A stretch of DNA of 64,000 bases from Leptospiraceae bacterium (GCA_024233865.1 JACKPA010000001.1:868001-932000); one strand, 5' to 3'; shown: positions 9,407 to 18,273, numbered from the stretch's first letter. Made by a program: numbers and translations. The notes: a model not told the origin generated them from the sequence alone.

Positions 9407-9922
9407 GTGAACTACATAAGGCTATATTTTATAGAAAGTAATAAACTAAAAAAGAATTTACTAAAACTAATAAAAGGAATATTACTAACGAGTATATTTT
9501 TAAGTTGTAAATCAATTCATACTGAATTATTTATTAAAGCCAATCCGGAAAAGGTTTGGGAAGTTATAACGAACGCCGAAGGTTATTCAACATGGAATCC
9601 ATATCACGTGGAAGTAAAAGGAAAGATTAAACCTGGAGAAAAAATACAAGTAAAGATTCATAAACCTAACGGTAATAAAATTACATTGAACCCCAAAATT
9701 ATGAGTTTTGAAAAAAATCGATTACTCAGTTGGGGAGGAGGAGTAATGGGTATTTTTACAGGTGAACATGTATTTGAAATAATACCTACCGCAGATGGTG
9801 TACTATTTATACAAAGGGAAAAATTTCAGGGAATTGCAGTTCCTTTTGCAGAACTAGATACAATTGAAGAGGGTTATAATTTGATGAATTCCGCTTTAAA
9901 GAAAAAATTAGAAAATTTATGA
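9407..9922 (+). CDS. SRPBCC (START-like) lipoprotein
   Basis: The protein is 171 residues long. Its N-terminus has basic residues, a hydrophobic stretch and the lipobox IFLSC (Cys at about residue 34), so it is likely a lipoprotein. The rest matches the SRPBCC ligand-binding fold: NPEKVWEVITNAEGYSTWNP at the start and a C-terminal amphipathic helix. These domains hold hydrophobic ligands. The start is GTG at 9407, with AGGAGAAG about eight bases before it; that ribosome site lies in a hairpin. The gene sits 105 bases after the Crp/Fnr-like regulator on the same strand. The ligand is unknown, and the membrane-anchored form is less usual than the cytoplasmic one. Confidence 0.75.
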   Translation: MNYIRLYFIESNKLKKNLLKLIKGILLTSIFLSCKSIHTELFIKANPEKVWEVITNAEGYSTWNPYHVEVKGKIKPGEKIQVKIHKPNGNKITLNPKIMSFEKNRLLSWGGGVMGIFTGEHVFEIIPTADGVLFIQREKFQGIAVPFAELDTIEEGYNLMNSALKKKLENL

Positions 9923-9987
9923 TTAAAATTCACTTTCACAATCGGAAAGTCTAATTAGAGTTTTACATTTTAATAATTTTGTCTATT

Positions 9988-10093
9988 ATAACGTGAGTTC
10001 GATGTAAAATTATAGGGCAACCACACAGGGATTGCCCTTACAGAAAAATCTTCACTAGACTTGCTTTGTAAGGGTAAACCCCTGTGTTTACCC
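9988..10093. repeat. Intergenic hairpin repeat, copy A
   Basis: The segment holds AACGTGAGTTCGATGTAA (9990-10007) followed by two hairpins: AGGGCAA/TTGCCCT (10014-10020 with 10032-10038) and GGGTAAAC/GTTTACCC (10072-10079 with 10086-10093). The same start motif and the GGGTAAAC/GTTTACCC hairpin recur near 55.77 kb. It is a short dispersed, non-coding repeat; it overlaps no convincing gene. Confidence 0.6.
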
Positions 10094-10168
10094 TATAGGA
10101 AAGACTTTTTCAGGCAATCAGCCAAAATTTCTATTGACATTAAAATTCATTTCTATTTTTTTGATTTT

Positions 10169-10318
10169 ATGAATCAGAAAACAGCTAAATTACTCAAAAA
10201 ATACGGACAGCTAAAAGGGCTTAGTGAAAAAAATCTCAAAAGAGAATGGATGTCCATGAATAAAATGGAAAAAAGCAAAAAAAGAAAGGAATATCTTTCT
10301 ATCTTGGAGAAAAAATAG
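10169..10318 (+). CDS. Small basic protein of 49 residues
   Basis: The frame from ATG 10169 to TAG 10316-10318 encodes 49 residues, with many lysines and a helical pattern (KTAKLLKKYGQLKGL, then KREWMSMNKMEKSKKRKEYL). The open frame extends upstream into the hairpin repeat, but that part looks non-coding, so I start at the internal ATG. No clear ribosome site is visible. The compact, charged composition resembles small conserved hypothetical proteins seen in leptospires, as far as I recall, and could bind nucleic acid. It ends directly against the convergent GpsA-acyltransferase gene, with no gap. Existence as a gene is likely but not certain. Confidence 0.55.
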   Translation: MNQKTAKLLKKYGQLKGLSEKNLKREWMSMNKMEKSKKRKEYLSILEKK

Positions 10319-12742
10319 TTATATATCACTGCTGCTATCAGGAACCATATTGGCGTAATAGTCAATAAGTTTCCTTTTGGTAGCTTTTAAATAATTATCT
10401 TGTACAACAGCAAAGTCTCTTTTTAATAGGTTCTTAATACCGACTTCTTTGATTTCTTGTGCATTTCGTGTTAAGTAATTCACAGCATAGCTGGAAATGA
10501 ACACGTCAATTAGAGGAATTACTTCTTCCATGGATATATAATAGTCATTTTTCGCCAATAATTTGCACATAATATGATTGGGTAAAATCTTATAATTTTT
10601 TTTCCACAAAGAATTGATCTGAATGGCAATGGCTTCAATTGGATTTTCTTCATTTACATAATGAGAAACATGAATTGGTTCACATATATCCATGTAAGCT
10701 TTTGTTCTTTTGGAAATAAAATCTTTAAAATTAACTTTTGCGTTGTAGTCAGAGAAATATTCGTCTTCCGGTATATTTTCATAAGAAATGGTAAGAGGAA
10801 CAATTAGGATTTCACTACCCGTATTTTTGTAAGCATTGATAGCAGTTGATAATAAACCGACTTTTATTGGCTCTATTTTTCCGTTTCTACTTCTAGTTCC
10901 TTCCGGATAAACAAGTGAAGGTATACCTACTTCTAACATCATTGTAGAATAGAGAGTTAAGCAGTCGAGGTACAAAAAATTACGTGTTCTGTCCCTATCT
11001 ACGGAGTATGCTCCTAAAGACTTTATTAGCCAATCCCAAAAAGGATCGTTCATTAATCCTATGTTAGAAGCATACCTAGGAACAGGTAAATTCTGCCATG
11101 TAAGCCCAAAAGCTATTTCAATAGAATCTATATGAGTCCGGTGAGTAGGGGCATATAAAATATTATAATTGGAGGCGAGAGCTTTTAATTCTTTAACTTT
11201 TCCACCTATAATCGGAATAGCAGAGCCAATTTTGAAGCCACTCACCATAAATCGTACGGGTGCCAACACTCGAATTAAAGTTTCTCTTATAACAGGGTGG
11301 TATTTATCTGCTATTTCATTTACATAAAAACGAATCAATGCCTCTAGATTCATGCTTTCGTTTTCGGGAGAAGATTTTTCAAACTGTTTCCAAAGCTTTA
11401 GTTCTTGAGGGATTAATATAATGTCCTTTTTAACATTTTTAAGCTTCGCTGCTTCCAACCTACCTTCTAAGTGTTCTTGGATATTATGAATTTGTTTTTT
11501 GATCTTAGATAGTACATTTCGATTGGTGACAACGTGCCGAAGGACTCTTTTTTCTAAAAGCCCTGAAAGTTCATGCCCTGGTCTGTTGTGCATTCCCTCC
11601 GTTTTTTTTACTAAATAATTGGAAGGTAGCTCAGATTCAACCGGAACGTTACCTACTTCATAGATTAGGCTTTCCGGTGGAATTCTCCTTGCCAAAACAT
11701 CAAATATTGTTTGATAAAAAGGAAGTTCAACTCCTTTTTCTTTGGCTATATGAAGTATGGTTCCTAAAGCAAAAACACCTTCTACGAGGTTTATATCTTC
11801 TAAAACTTCATTTTTGATAAATTGAGAAGGATCGATAAATAATTCTATTTTTTCTTTCCATGTTAATTCATTTTGTCCGGAAAGCAATTTCTCTGTAAAA
11901 TTTACACCATAGCTATAGTTTCTACTTTTAGGGGTCATAGAAGTAGTAATTACGTCTGCCAAGCCGGCTCGCCCCATTAAAGTTTCCATGCGAGCACCCA
12001 GTTTTACACCCAGTTTTAGCATTTCTTGGAAACCAATGGCTATAAATTCCCCCTGGGTATTACATCCACATTCAGGGAGAGTTGCAACTATCCCGGAGCC
12101 TATGGCGATTGGGTTTTTTAAGACACCTCCCAATTCAACCCCTACAATATCGTCCGTAGATGTAATATGAATTCTATCTGTAGTATAAAGTTTTTTTAAC
12201 CTATTGATTGTTTTCGGGTCTTTACATCCAATATGAAAAAATGAATATTTTGAATGTGTCAACTCACTTATAAGACTTGGTCCACTAACAAAAGCAACAT
12301 GAAATAACAAAAATCCTAATTTTTGAGTAAGTGCTTCTATGTATTCGGAAACGGTGACAACTTTCCATCTTTTTATACTATGGAGAGATAAGATTCCTTT
12401 GGAAAATATGGAAAGAGAATGTTCTACTTCTCTATCTAATAGGGGAAGTATGTTATCCAATATATCTTCAATTTGCCTAGAAGGAAGGGCAAGCTGCAAA
12501 TGACAATTGCCATTTTGAAAAATATCATAACCGGATGTTACAATTACATTATCAGAAATTCTATATTGCTTTTGAGCGATATAAACAATTCTCGATTTAT
12601 TAAGTTCCGTTGCTTTTCTGCCATCCTGATACCACAGATAGACTTTTCCAGCATTTCTGGATAGTATGGAGGATAAAATAATACCCATAGGTCCACTACC
12701 CAAAATAATGATTTTGCTTTCACTTTTATCTTCTAATTCCAT
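10319..12742 (-). CDS. Fused glycerol-3-phosphate dehydrogenase and acyltransferase
   Basis: The 807-residue protein joins two consecutive steps of phospholipid synthesis. Residues 1-about 350 are GpsA-like NAD(P)-dependent glycerol-3-phosphate dehydrogenase: Rossmann motif ILGSGPMG, catalytic region GVELGGVLKNPIAIGSGI and the GRAGLADVITT and SRNYSYG motifs. Residues about 440-807 are a PlsB/PlsC-type acyltransferase: block I HRTHID at 534-539 (HX4D) and block III YPEGTRSR at 612-619. The product of the first half is the substrate of the second, so substrate channelling is plausible. The PlsB-like length of the second half favours acylation of glycerol-3-phosphate over lysophosphatidate, but this is inference. 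The protein is probably membrane-associated. The gene stands alone, convergent with the small basic gene. Confidence 0.88.
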   Translation of the reverse strand: MELEDKSESKIIILGSGPMGIILSSILSRNAGKVYLWYQDGRKATELNKSRIVYIAQKQYRISDNVIVTSGYDIFQNGNCHLQLALPSRQIEDILDNILPLLDREVEHSLSIFSKGILSLHSIKRWKVVTVSEYIEALTQKLGFLLFHVAFVSGPSLISELTHSKYSFFHIGCKDPKTINRLKKLYTTDRIHITSTDDIVGVELGGVLKNPIAIGSGIVATLPECGCNTQGEFIAIGFQEMLKLGVKLGARMETLMGRAGLADVITTSMTPKSRNYSYGVNFTEKLLSGQNELTWKEKIELFIDPSQFIKNEVLEDINLVEGVFALGTILHIAKEKGVELPFYQTIFDVLARRIPPESLIYEVGNVPVESELPSNYLVKKTEGMHNRPGHELSGLLEKRVLRHVVTNRNVLSKIKKQIHNIQEHLEGRLEAAKLKNVKKDIILIPQELKLWKQFEKSSPENESMNLEALIRFYVNEIADKYHPVIRETLIRVLAPVRFMVSGFKIGSAIPIIGGKVKELKALASNYNILYAPTHRTHIDSIEIAFGLTWQNLPVPRYASNIGLMNDPFWDWLIKSLGAYSVDRDRTRNFLYLDCLTLYSTMMLEVGIPSLVYPEGTRSRNGKIEPIKVGLLSTAINAYKNTGSEILIVPLTISYENIPEDEYFSDYNAKVNFKDFISKRTKAYMDICEPIHVSHYVNEENPIEAIAIQINSLWKKNYKILPNHIMCKLLAKNDYYISMEEVIPLIDVFISSYAVNYLTRNAQEIKEVGIKNLLKRDFAVVQDNYLKATKRKLIDYYANMVPDSSSDI

Positions 12743-12879
12743 AAGTATACTTTTATTTTGATATTGTGTAAAATATTACTATAGCATGGTCAATTAATCT
12801 TTTATATAACTATCACCAATAACAATATCAAAATCATTCAGTTATCTTTAGAAAATAAAGAAGATAATTAATACAAATT

Positions 12880-13044
12880 TTATTTTAAAACCGACTCACA
12901 ATAAGTCCTTACATAATTGGTACAAGCTCTACAAATTTTAGAAACACCAAGCTCTTTAGATACTTGTATATATGAGCATCTTTTTTCTTTGGCAATTTCT
13001 ACAATTGTTTCAAAGCTAACTCCCGCACAGTGGCATTTTTGCAT
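12880..13044 (-). CDS. Bfd-like [2Fe-2S] protein
   Basis: A 54-residue reading frame carries the bacterioferritin-associated ferredoxin pattern: KCHC near the N-terminus and CRAC at residues 38-41, i.e. C-x-C ... C-x2-C ligands for a [2Fe-2S] cluster, within a helical fold. In known systems Bfd reduces ferritin cores to release iron under starvation; here the partner ferritin is not in the window. GTGAGGT lies before the ATG as a ribosome site. A 15-bp Fur/PerR-type box lies 43 bases upstream, which fits iron control. The gene follows the STAS gene's 3' end on the same strand, but the box suggests its own promoter. Confidence 0.75.
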   Translation of the reverse strand: MQKCHCAGVSFETIVEIAKEKRCSYIQVSKELGVSKICRACTNYVRTYCESVLK

Positions 13045-13086
13045 GACGACCTCACCCCAAAAATAATATTCTATTTTTATACTAAT

Positions 13087-13101
13087 TGAGAATGATTCTT
13101 A
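13087..13101. promoter_or_regulatory. Fur/PerR-type box
   Basis: TGAGAATGATTCTTA is a 7-1-7 inverted repeat with one mismatch between the arms (TGAGAAT, G, ATTCTTA) and fits the family consensus TGATAATNATTATCA with changes in a few positions. It lies between the STAS gene and the Bfd-like gene, 43 bases before the Bfd-like start. Confidence 0.65.
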
Positions 13102-13116
13102 ATGTCAAATCATTTT

Positions 13117-13452
13117 TTATTGAAACGATTTTAATGCACTATCTTCATCATCATAAATTTCCAAATGGGAATCCATCCCAGTCATTTTGAAAACCTTAGC
13201 AACAGAGCCAACTGTATTAATAATTTTCAAAGAACCATGATATTTTTTTAATCTATACATTCCAGTAACAAGGGTACCTATACCAGAAGAATCCATAAAG
13301 GGAACTTTTTGGAGGTTTAAAATTATCTGATACTTACCACTTTTTATAATATTTTCAATTGTATCTTTGATTTCTTTCGCATTGTATAAGTCAACCTCAC
13401 CAATTATATCTATGACGGGTATAGAATTCCTTTCTCTAATAATAATCTCCAT
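13117..13452 (-). CDS. STAS-domain anti-sigma factor antagonist
   Basis: A 111-residue single STAS domain. The phosphorylation site region reads MDSSGIGTLV, where the serine in the conserved DSSG motif (about residue 55) is the usual target of an anti-sigma kinase. Such proteins release a sigma factor or control a phosphatase by binding a GHKL-type kinase. An AGGAG lies eight bases before the ATG. It is single in its transcript as far as I can see; a possible GHKL partner is encoded near 31.3-32.1 kb and another STAS protein at 48.3 kb, though pairing is speculative. Confidence 0.88.
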   Translation of the reverse strand: MEIIIRERNSIPVIDIIGEVDLYNAKEIKDTIENIIKSGKYQIILNLQKVPFMDSSGIGTLVTGMYRLKKYHGSLKIINTVGSVAKVFKMTGMDSHLEIYDDEDSALKSFQ

Positions 13453-13690
13453 ATATACTCCTAATTAAAAGCTACACTAATTTGGTAAACAATAATTTAT
13501 AGTATTAATTAATATAAGTTTTATGCTCTTGTAGCCGATCTTATCCACAATTGAAAACTAAAAATTACCTGATTTATAATTTTCTATAAATTTCTTCTTA
13601 TTTCAAGAAAAATATAAGCTTAAAATAAAAAAAGAAAGACTTTCTTGGTCTCCTTTTTAATTAATTAAATTACCCATGGTTATATCCTTG

Positions 13691-14098
13691 TTACTCTCGG
13701 TAAAATTTGTAAAAAGTAATCAAACCTAAACCAACTGACAAAGGAATTATGCCACCTAGTATTGCCATTGAATTTCCTAAGGTTAAAATGAAAACGATAG
13801 AAAGTCCCAAACCGATAAACGTCAAAAGTAGCCCAACAAAAAAAGAAAAAACTCGTATGTCAAATGGAATGGGTTTGTGCATATTAGCTTTAATAAGTTC
13901 TATTCTTTGTTTGTGCCACCAATAAAAAATGAAGTATAATAGTAAAGAGCCAAATACAATTCCAACAATGGGAACCAAGTGTAAAATAATTTTATAAGAA
14001 CTACAAGACTCTTTTTGTGTTAGAGAGTCTGCTATTAATTGTAGATTGTAAAACAATAGTTCTTTTTCTGCTTCTGTAAACATAAGGCCAAATTTCAT
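13691..14098 (-). CDS. Small membrane protein, two to three helices
   Basis: A 135-residue protein with an N-terminal soluble segment (about 1-38), a transmembrane helix at about 40-62, and two further hydrophobic helices at about 85-130 (FFVGLLLTFIGLGLSIVFIL and AILGGIIPLSVGLGLITF). Its ATG overlaps the stop of the PilZ-like gene by four bases (ATGA), so translation is coupled and it is the last gene of the operon. I do not recognise the family. Confidence 0.7.
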   Translation of the reverse strand: MKFGLMFTEAEKELLFYNLQLIADSLTQKESCSSYKIILHLVPIVGIVFGSLLLYFIFYWWHKQRIELIKANMHKPIPFDIRVFSFFVGLLLTFIGLGLSIVFILTLGNSMAILGGIIPLSVGLGLITFYKFYRE

Positions 14099-15270
14099 GA
14101 AATTGTATTTTTTTGAATTATCATGTTTGCATAAGACGAAAGCAATTGAATTCCATCAACAGGATAACAATTGTAAATCCTTATACCTAGGCGGTATCCA
14201 CCTTCACCTGTTTTTATATTCCGTATTCCAGCAAAAAAGCTGTATTCTGTTTGATTAATTAAAATGGAAAACTTGAGCTTATACCCCGATTCAAAAAAAG
14301 AATAATTTTCTCCTTCAGGCAACAGGACTCCCAAACCTCTTCCGTCCTGGCTGATATCTAGTATGTTTCCTTTTTCCAATATAAATGTCCAATCTTTTAC
14401 GTAGTCAAGCTCCAACTCAAAGTTAAAATCTTCACACTGCTGCTCTATATAATTCATCAAAGCATCAATTCCGGTAGCCGGCTCTATTTCTTCTGACAGA
14501 TTCGGACTCCCTAAACTTGGAAGGTTGCTTTGAATTTCCACATATCCAAGTAGCGTACCTCTTTTATTAAAAAAAGGCTGGATTAAAACTGACTTTACGT
14601 TTTGCAATAGTAAAGACTCCAGCATTTGGTCTATGACTTTTTCTTTTAGCTTTCCATCAGGATTAAAAAAGTTTCTCTCCTTGTAAAATGTTCTAAAATG
14701 AGCATCCTGCAAAAAATAAGGAACTTTTTCATCAGCAAGACAGTTCATCAGACGTGAATTGACAGCAAAAAAAAAGCCAAAATTTACCTTTGTTATAAAA
14801 TAGTTGTATCGGTTTAAAGTAGACTCAATCAACGATTGAAATTTATGAGATTTCTGGTTAATAATCGAAGTTTTTCCATAAAGAGATAAAATGGTTGTTA
14901 TATCCACAAAAGGAGCATAGTAAATATTCTGGACATGGATATTTTCGATTTTTACCCTATCAAAAATTCTTGTTAAAGGCTCAATTACAACTTCGTATAC
15001 GTTGTACAAATCTTTTCTTTGGGGATTAACTTTCTTTAGCTTGAATTGGATCTTATTTTCTTTTAATACAATGTAGAGTTTGTTAATTTCATTTTCGATT
15101 TCACCCCGTCTTTTAAGCAAAACACTTACAAAAGGATTTAATTCTCCACTTTGAGTTTTGATTTTTGTGATAACATATCCGGTTTCCTTATTGGATGAAA
15201 AAATTTTCCCAGAAAGCTTGTCTACAATACTCAAGAGAGTATTTGTTTCCGTTATGATATATTTTTTCAT
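14095..15270 (-). CDS. PilZ-like protein (resembles DUF1577)
   Basis: This 391-residue protein ends in a PilZ-like barrel (about 285-390): ILDISQDGRGLGV, then a hydrophobic strand, then FFAGIRNIKTGEGGYRLGIR. The RxxxR motif that PilZ domains use for c-di-GMP is not clearly present, so the ligand is uncertain. The N-terminal two thirds (about 1-270) is a mixed alpha/beta region. The architecture recalls the DUF1577 family, which I associate with Leptospira; that link is from memory, not a search. It overlaps the following small membrane gene by four bases and lies 29 bases after the SUFU gene. Confidence 0.7.
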   Translation of the reverse strand: MKKYIITETNTLLSIVDKLSGKIFSSNKETGYVITKIKTQSGELNPFVSVLLKRRGEIENEINKLYIVLKENKIQFKLKKVNPQRKDLYNVYEVVIEPLTRIFDRVKIENIHVQNIYYAPFVDITTILSLYGKTSIINQKSHKFQSLIESTLNRYNYFITKVNFGFFFAVNSRLMNCLADEKVPYFLQDAHFRTFYKERNFFNPDGKLKEKVIDQMLESLLLQNVKSVLIQPFFNKRGTLLGYVEIQSNLPSLGSPNLSEEIEPATGIDALMNYIEQQCEDFNFELELDYVKDWTFILEKGNILDISQDGRGLGVLLPEGENYSFFESGYKLKFSILINQTEYSFFAGIRNIKTGEGGYRLGIRIYNCYPVDGIQLLSSYANMIIQKNTIS

Positions 15271-15299
15271 TTATAAATCCACCTCATATTCTTTTCGCT

Positions 15300-16442
15300 T
15301 TACACTATGCTTGTCCTTTGTGAATTATGAATCCAGTCATTTCCCTTTTCTACCCAAAGCTCAGTAAATTTTTGCAAACCGTTTTCTTGGATAAATAATT
15401 TTTCTTCTTCTGTAATGGGCAGTGCAAACAAAAAATGGATTGGGCGACCTTCTTTTGACCTAAGTTCTGTTAGAACCGGAATTTCCATCTGCTGATTTTC
15501 TTGTGTAATAGAAGGTGGATTGTCAAGCAACAGGAGTGTTGTAAACTCCAGTAAGCCTTCCGGATCCTTACGACTCATGGATACGGTGTGTCCGTTTCCG
15601 TACCATTGGAGCATTTTCCATGGAAAATGAACGATTTCTCCTATTAAGTGTGGAATCCATTTTTCCGTATTGCCTTGGTTCTCCTTTGTTCGGATGGCAA
15701 TCACAAGTTCAACTCTTGCATAATCCAAATACCGATCTCTATGGTAAAGCTCTACTTGTGGCATATTCTGTCCGCTAATCCCTATCGTTGAATAGATTAT
15801 AACATCAGGATAAGACACAGGTAGAAACTTAGCAATTCCAATATAAGGGAATTTTCCACCGTCTGCAGACCAATACTTTGTATGACTTCCAAACTTGGAC
15901 TCTAAAAAATGAAGCAAATTCCCCTGGATCATTTTCCAGCTATCTTTATTTGCTCTAAACTCCCAAAATTTTCTTGCCTCATTAACTCTATCACTAATGA
16001 CTCCATGATTCGAATCTCCCAGTGGAAAAGCAGTTAAGGCTTCTTTTTGGACAAACTTGGAATACCCATGAAATCCACCTATTCCAGACCAAGGAGGAAT
16101 AAAGGCATAAAGCTCTTCTTTTACAAACAATGCCACTCCGTCCCCTTCCTCTGTCCAAATAAAATAAATGCCTTCTGGAGTAATTTGTGCTTCGTCACTT
16201 TGCTCCACATACTCGGAGCTTAAAATCGGTGCAAGTCCGTCTTTTGCGTCGTCCATAGACATTTTGGTAGGAGCTTGGATTCGATTTTTGATCCACACAG
16301 ATTTCATTGTCCACTCAGGATTATGCTCTGATTGCAGATACATGTAAACTGTCCTGCCATCATCTTCCAAAAAAGCAGTCAAAGAACCGTAAGGATTGGT
16401 TTCCTGGTAAATTACCTTGGGTTCATAGTTGTGTATTTGCAT
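15300..16442 (-). CDS. Suppressor of fused (SUFU) domain protein
   Basis: The protein has about 380 residues. The C-terminal half (about 190-375) matches the SUFU fold: SYPDVIIYSTIGIS, then VELVIAIRTKEN, and the diagnostic end FLFALPITEEEKLFIQENG. SUFU proteins occur in bacteria as immunity proteins against polymorphic toxins and as general binding modules. The N-terminal part (about 1-185) is distinct: SLTAFLEDDGRTVYMYLQ and AFIPPWSGIGGFHGYSK, resembling no family I can name. I use the ATG whose first base overlaps the last base of the preceding gene's stop (TAATG at 16442); the longer frame to 16574 lies inside that gene. The link to toxin immunity is inference, as no toxin gene is seen here. 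Confidence 0.8.
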   Translation of the reverse strand: MQIHNYEPKVIYQETNPYGSLTAFLEDDGRTVYMYLQSEHNPEWTMKSVWIKNRIQAPTKMSMDDAKDGLAPILSSEYVEQSDEAQITPEGIYFIWTEEGDGVALFVKEELYAFIPPWSGIGGFHGYSKFVQKEALTAFPLGDSNHGVISDRVNEARKFWEFRANKDSWKMIQGNLLHFLESKFGSHTKYWSADGGKFPYIGIAKFLPVSYPDVIIYSTIGISGQNMPQVELYHRDRYLDYARVELVIAIRTKENQGNTEKWIPHLIGEIVHFPWKMLQWYGNGHTVSMSRKDPEGLLEFTTLLLLDNPPSITQENQQMEIPVLTELRSKEGRPIHFLFALPITEEEKLFIQENGLQKFTELWVEKGNDWIHNSQRTSIV

Positions 16443-16684
16443 TACTTTTTTACAATTGATTTTTGAAACTTTTCCAACAGTTTTGTGATTTCGGCTTCCA
16501 TATCTTTTTCCAGAAGTATTTCCGGATAATACGCAGAAGCATTTAACAATCCTATTAAGGAAGGTTCTCTCCATTTTTTATAATTTTTTATGGATTCAAT
16601 AACCTCTTTTGAAACTTCCTTACCTTCCTTTTTGCATTTTATAAAGTTATCAATGGCTGATTCAGCCGATATAAAATATTTCAT
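16442..16684 (-). CDS. Small hypothetical protein upstream of the SUFU gene
   Basis: An 80-residue charged, helical protein (ISAESAIDNFIKCKKEGKEV; WREPSLIGLLNASAYYPEIL) with no signal or membrane segment. AAGGAG lies about seven bases before the ATG, so it is a real gene. It overlaps the SUFU start by one base and follows the channel-like gene by 26 bases. I do not recognise a family. Its position suggests a partner of the SUFU protein. Confidence 0.75.
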   Translation of the reverse strand: MKYFISAESAIDNFIKCKKEGKEVSKEVIESIKNYKKWREPSLIGLLNASAYYPEILLEKDMEAEITKLLEKFQKSIVKK

Positions 16685-16710
16685 TTATTCTCCTTGTCTA
16701 TACAAAATAA

Positions 16711-18273
16711 TTACTCTTGTTTTGCCCATTTTTTTACGGCAACGGCTTTTTTCATGTTCTCTATGATTTCCAGTATAATTTCTGTAGTTAAGCGGTTTAC
16801 CTCGCTTACCTTTGCCCCTTTAATCATTTCGTCCATAGTATAATCGATCAAAGCTTCCACGGTATTATCACCGCTGCGCTGCTTTAAGCTCATTGCAATA
16901 ACTTCTTGAAAAGAATCATAAATGGAAACTCCTATGTCAACCGTAATTGTTTCTTTTAAAAACCGTGGAAACATCTGAAGAGTTTTTGCCTGGCTTGCCG
17001 AACGAGCAAGCGTCTCTTCCAACAAAAGTCTCATCCTTTGGTTGATAATATTATTTTCATTCTGATTACGTAACGAACTTTTTGTCATTTCGATAACCAT
17101 TTCTTTGATTTCTTCTCGTCTGCTTTCAATGGCATCCATAATCATATTAATGGAATCTCCGGATTTGATTTCTTGTTGAACTTCTGTCAAAATCCGAATT
17201 GTCACCATATCAGTGATTTCTTCTTTTATGATATTGGAAAAATGCTTGACGGTTCTTGTAATAATGTCGTCTCCTATTGTTGTCAGTTCACTTTCCTGCA
17301 AGCGAATATAAATAGACACAAGCCTAAACAACCGAAACCCTCTGGCAAAAGGTAAAAGACCTACTATATCATACCAATTGTAAAGAGGAAACAAAAACCA
17401 AGCAATATATTCTTTCCTTTTTTGAGAATAATACCACCTTGCCAAAAATTCTACCACAAATAAAATCAAAAAAGGCATATCCAAAAGATAAAAACTGCTT
17501 TTTAATTCTCCGTTTCTATTATTTTTTCGATAATAATTTACAACAACCAAAGGTTTAATTGAGCTTTCAAAAAACTCCATTCTGGATTTTTTATTTTCAT
17601 CTGTCATATCTATAAACCAACGAAATGATTTTCGAGACGAAAGTTCTCTTAGTCTTAAATTAGATTTTGTATCTTTTTGGAACTTTTCCCTGAACAGATC
17701 TTTCATCTCTTCCAAATTTCCGGTTAGACCCGCTTTTTCAAATGGATTTTCTTTCACAAGTTTGTCGTATTGACCAATTAATAACTTTTTATAATATTTG
17801 ATGGCGTACCAGCTGATTTGCTTATAAAAATCTACCCTGGTTTGGGTGGAATATTCGGTATTAGGCCCGCCTTTTAGATTTTGGTATTCCGAATACTGAT
17901 ACAAATAATTTTCTTGTGCTTGGTAATCCTGTAAATTAAATACATTTTCAATATTTTCACTTATCTCTTGGTAAATTTTTTGAAAAATTTTTTCCTTTTT
18001 GTCCGTTTCTTCGTTTTGCAGTAAAAATTGATACTCTTCAAAAAACACAACAAAATCCCTTGTATCATAATGGTCTTCTATGCCTAATATGGGATCATAT
18101 TTTTCAGTAATCCACTTGAGGTTTTTATGTAAGTAATAGTATGGTCGTACAACAAGGTAGGTATAATCGAACAATATTAATAATAAGTTTGCTAAAACAA
18201 CAAAAATCATGAATAAATCCCATAATAATGGGAAACTCAAGCCCTTCTCTCTAATTTTTTTAATGTTTAACAA
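16711..18273 (-). CDS. Membrane protein with ion-channel-like segment
   Basis: The protein has 520 residues. A transmembrane helix sits at about 15-40, followed by a long charged soluble region (about 60-250), then hydrophobic segments at about 260-310 with LVVEFLARWYYSQKRKEY and NWYDIVGLLPFARGFRLFRL. The last stretch, with regularly spaced arginines, resembles an S4-like helix and the S3-S4 pattern of voltage-sensor proteins. The C-terminal 180 residues are helical and probably cytoplasmic. No selectivity filter is seen, so a channel role is only suggested. The start is TTG at 18273 with GGGAGA eight bases before. It is the first gene of the five-gene minus operon. Confidence 0.7.
   Translation of the reverse strand: MLNIKKIREKGLSFPLLWDLFMIFVVLANLLLILFDYTYLVVRPYYYLHKNLKWITEKYDPILGIEDHYDTRDFVVFFEEYQFLLQNEETDKKEKIFQKIYQEISENIENVFNLQDYQAQENYLYQYSEYQNLKGGPNTEYSTQTRVDFYKQISWYAIKYYKKLLIGQYDKLVKENPFEKAGLTGNLEEMKDLFREKFQKDTKSNLRLRELSSRKSFRWFIDMTDENKKSRMEFFESSIKPLVVVNYYRKNNRNGELKSSFYLLDMPFLILFVVEFLARWYYSQKRKEYIAWFLFPLYNWYDIVGLLPFARGFRLFRLVSIYIRLQESELTTIGDDIITRTVKHFSNIIKEEITDMVTIRILTEVQQEIKSGDSINMIMDAIESRREEIKEMVIEMTKSSLRNQNENNIINQRMRLLLEETLARSASQAKTLQMFPRFLKETITVDIGVSIYDSFQEVIAMSLKQRSGDNTVEALIDYTMDEMIKGAKVSEVNRLTTEIILEIIENMKKAVAVKKWAKQE

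Noticed and set aside
10061..10168. N-terminal extension of the small basic protein
   Set aside because: The sequence is hairpin repeat DNA, and the composition changes abruptly at the internal ATG.
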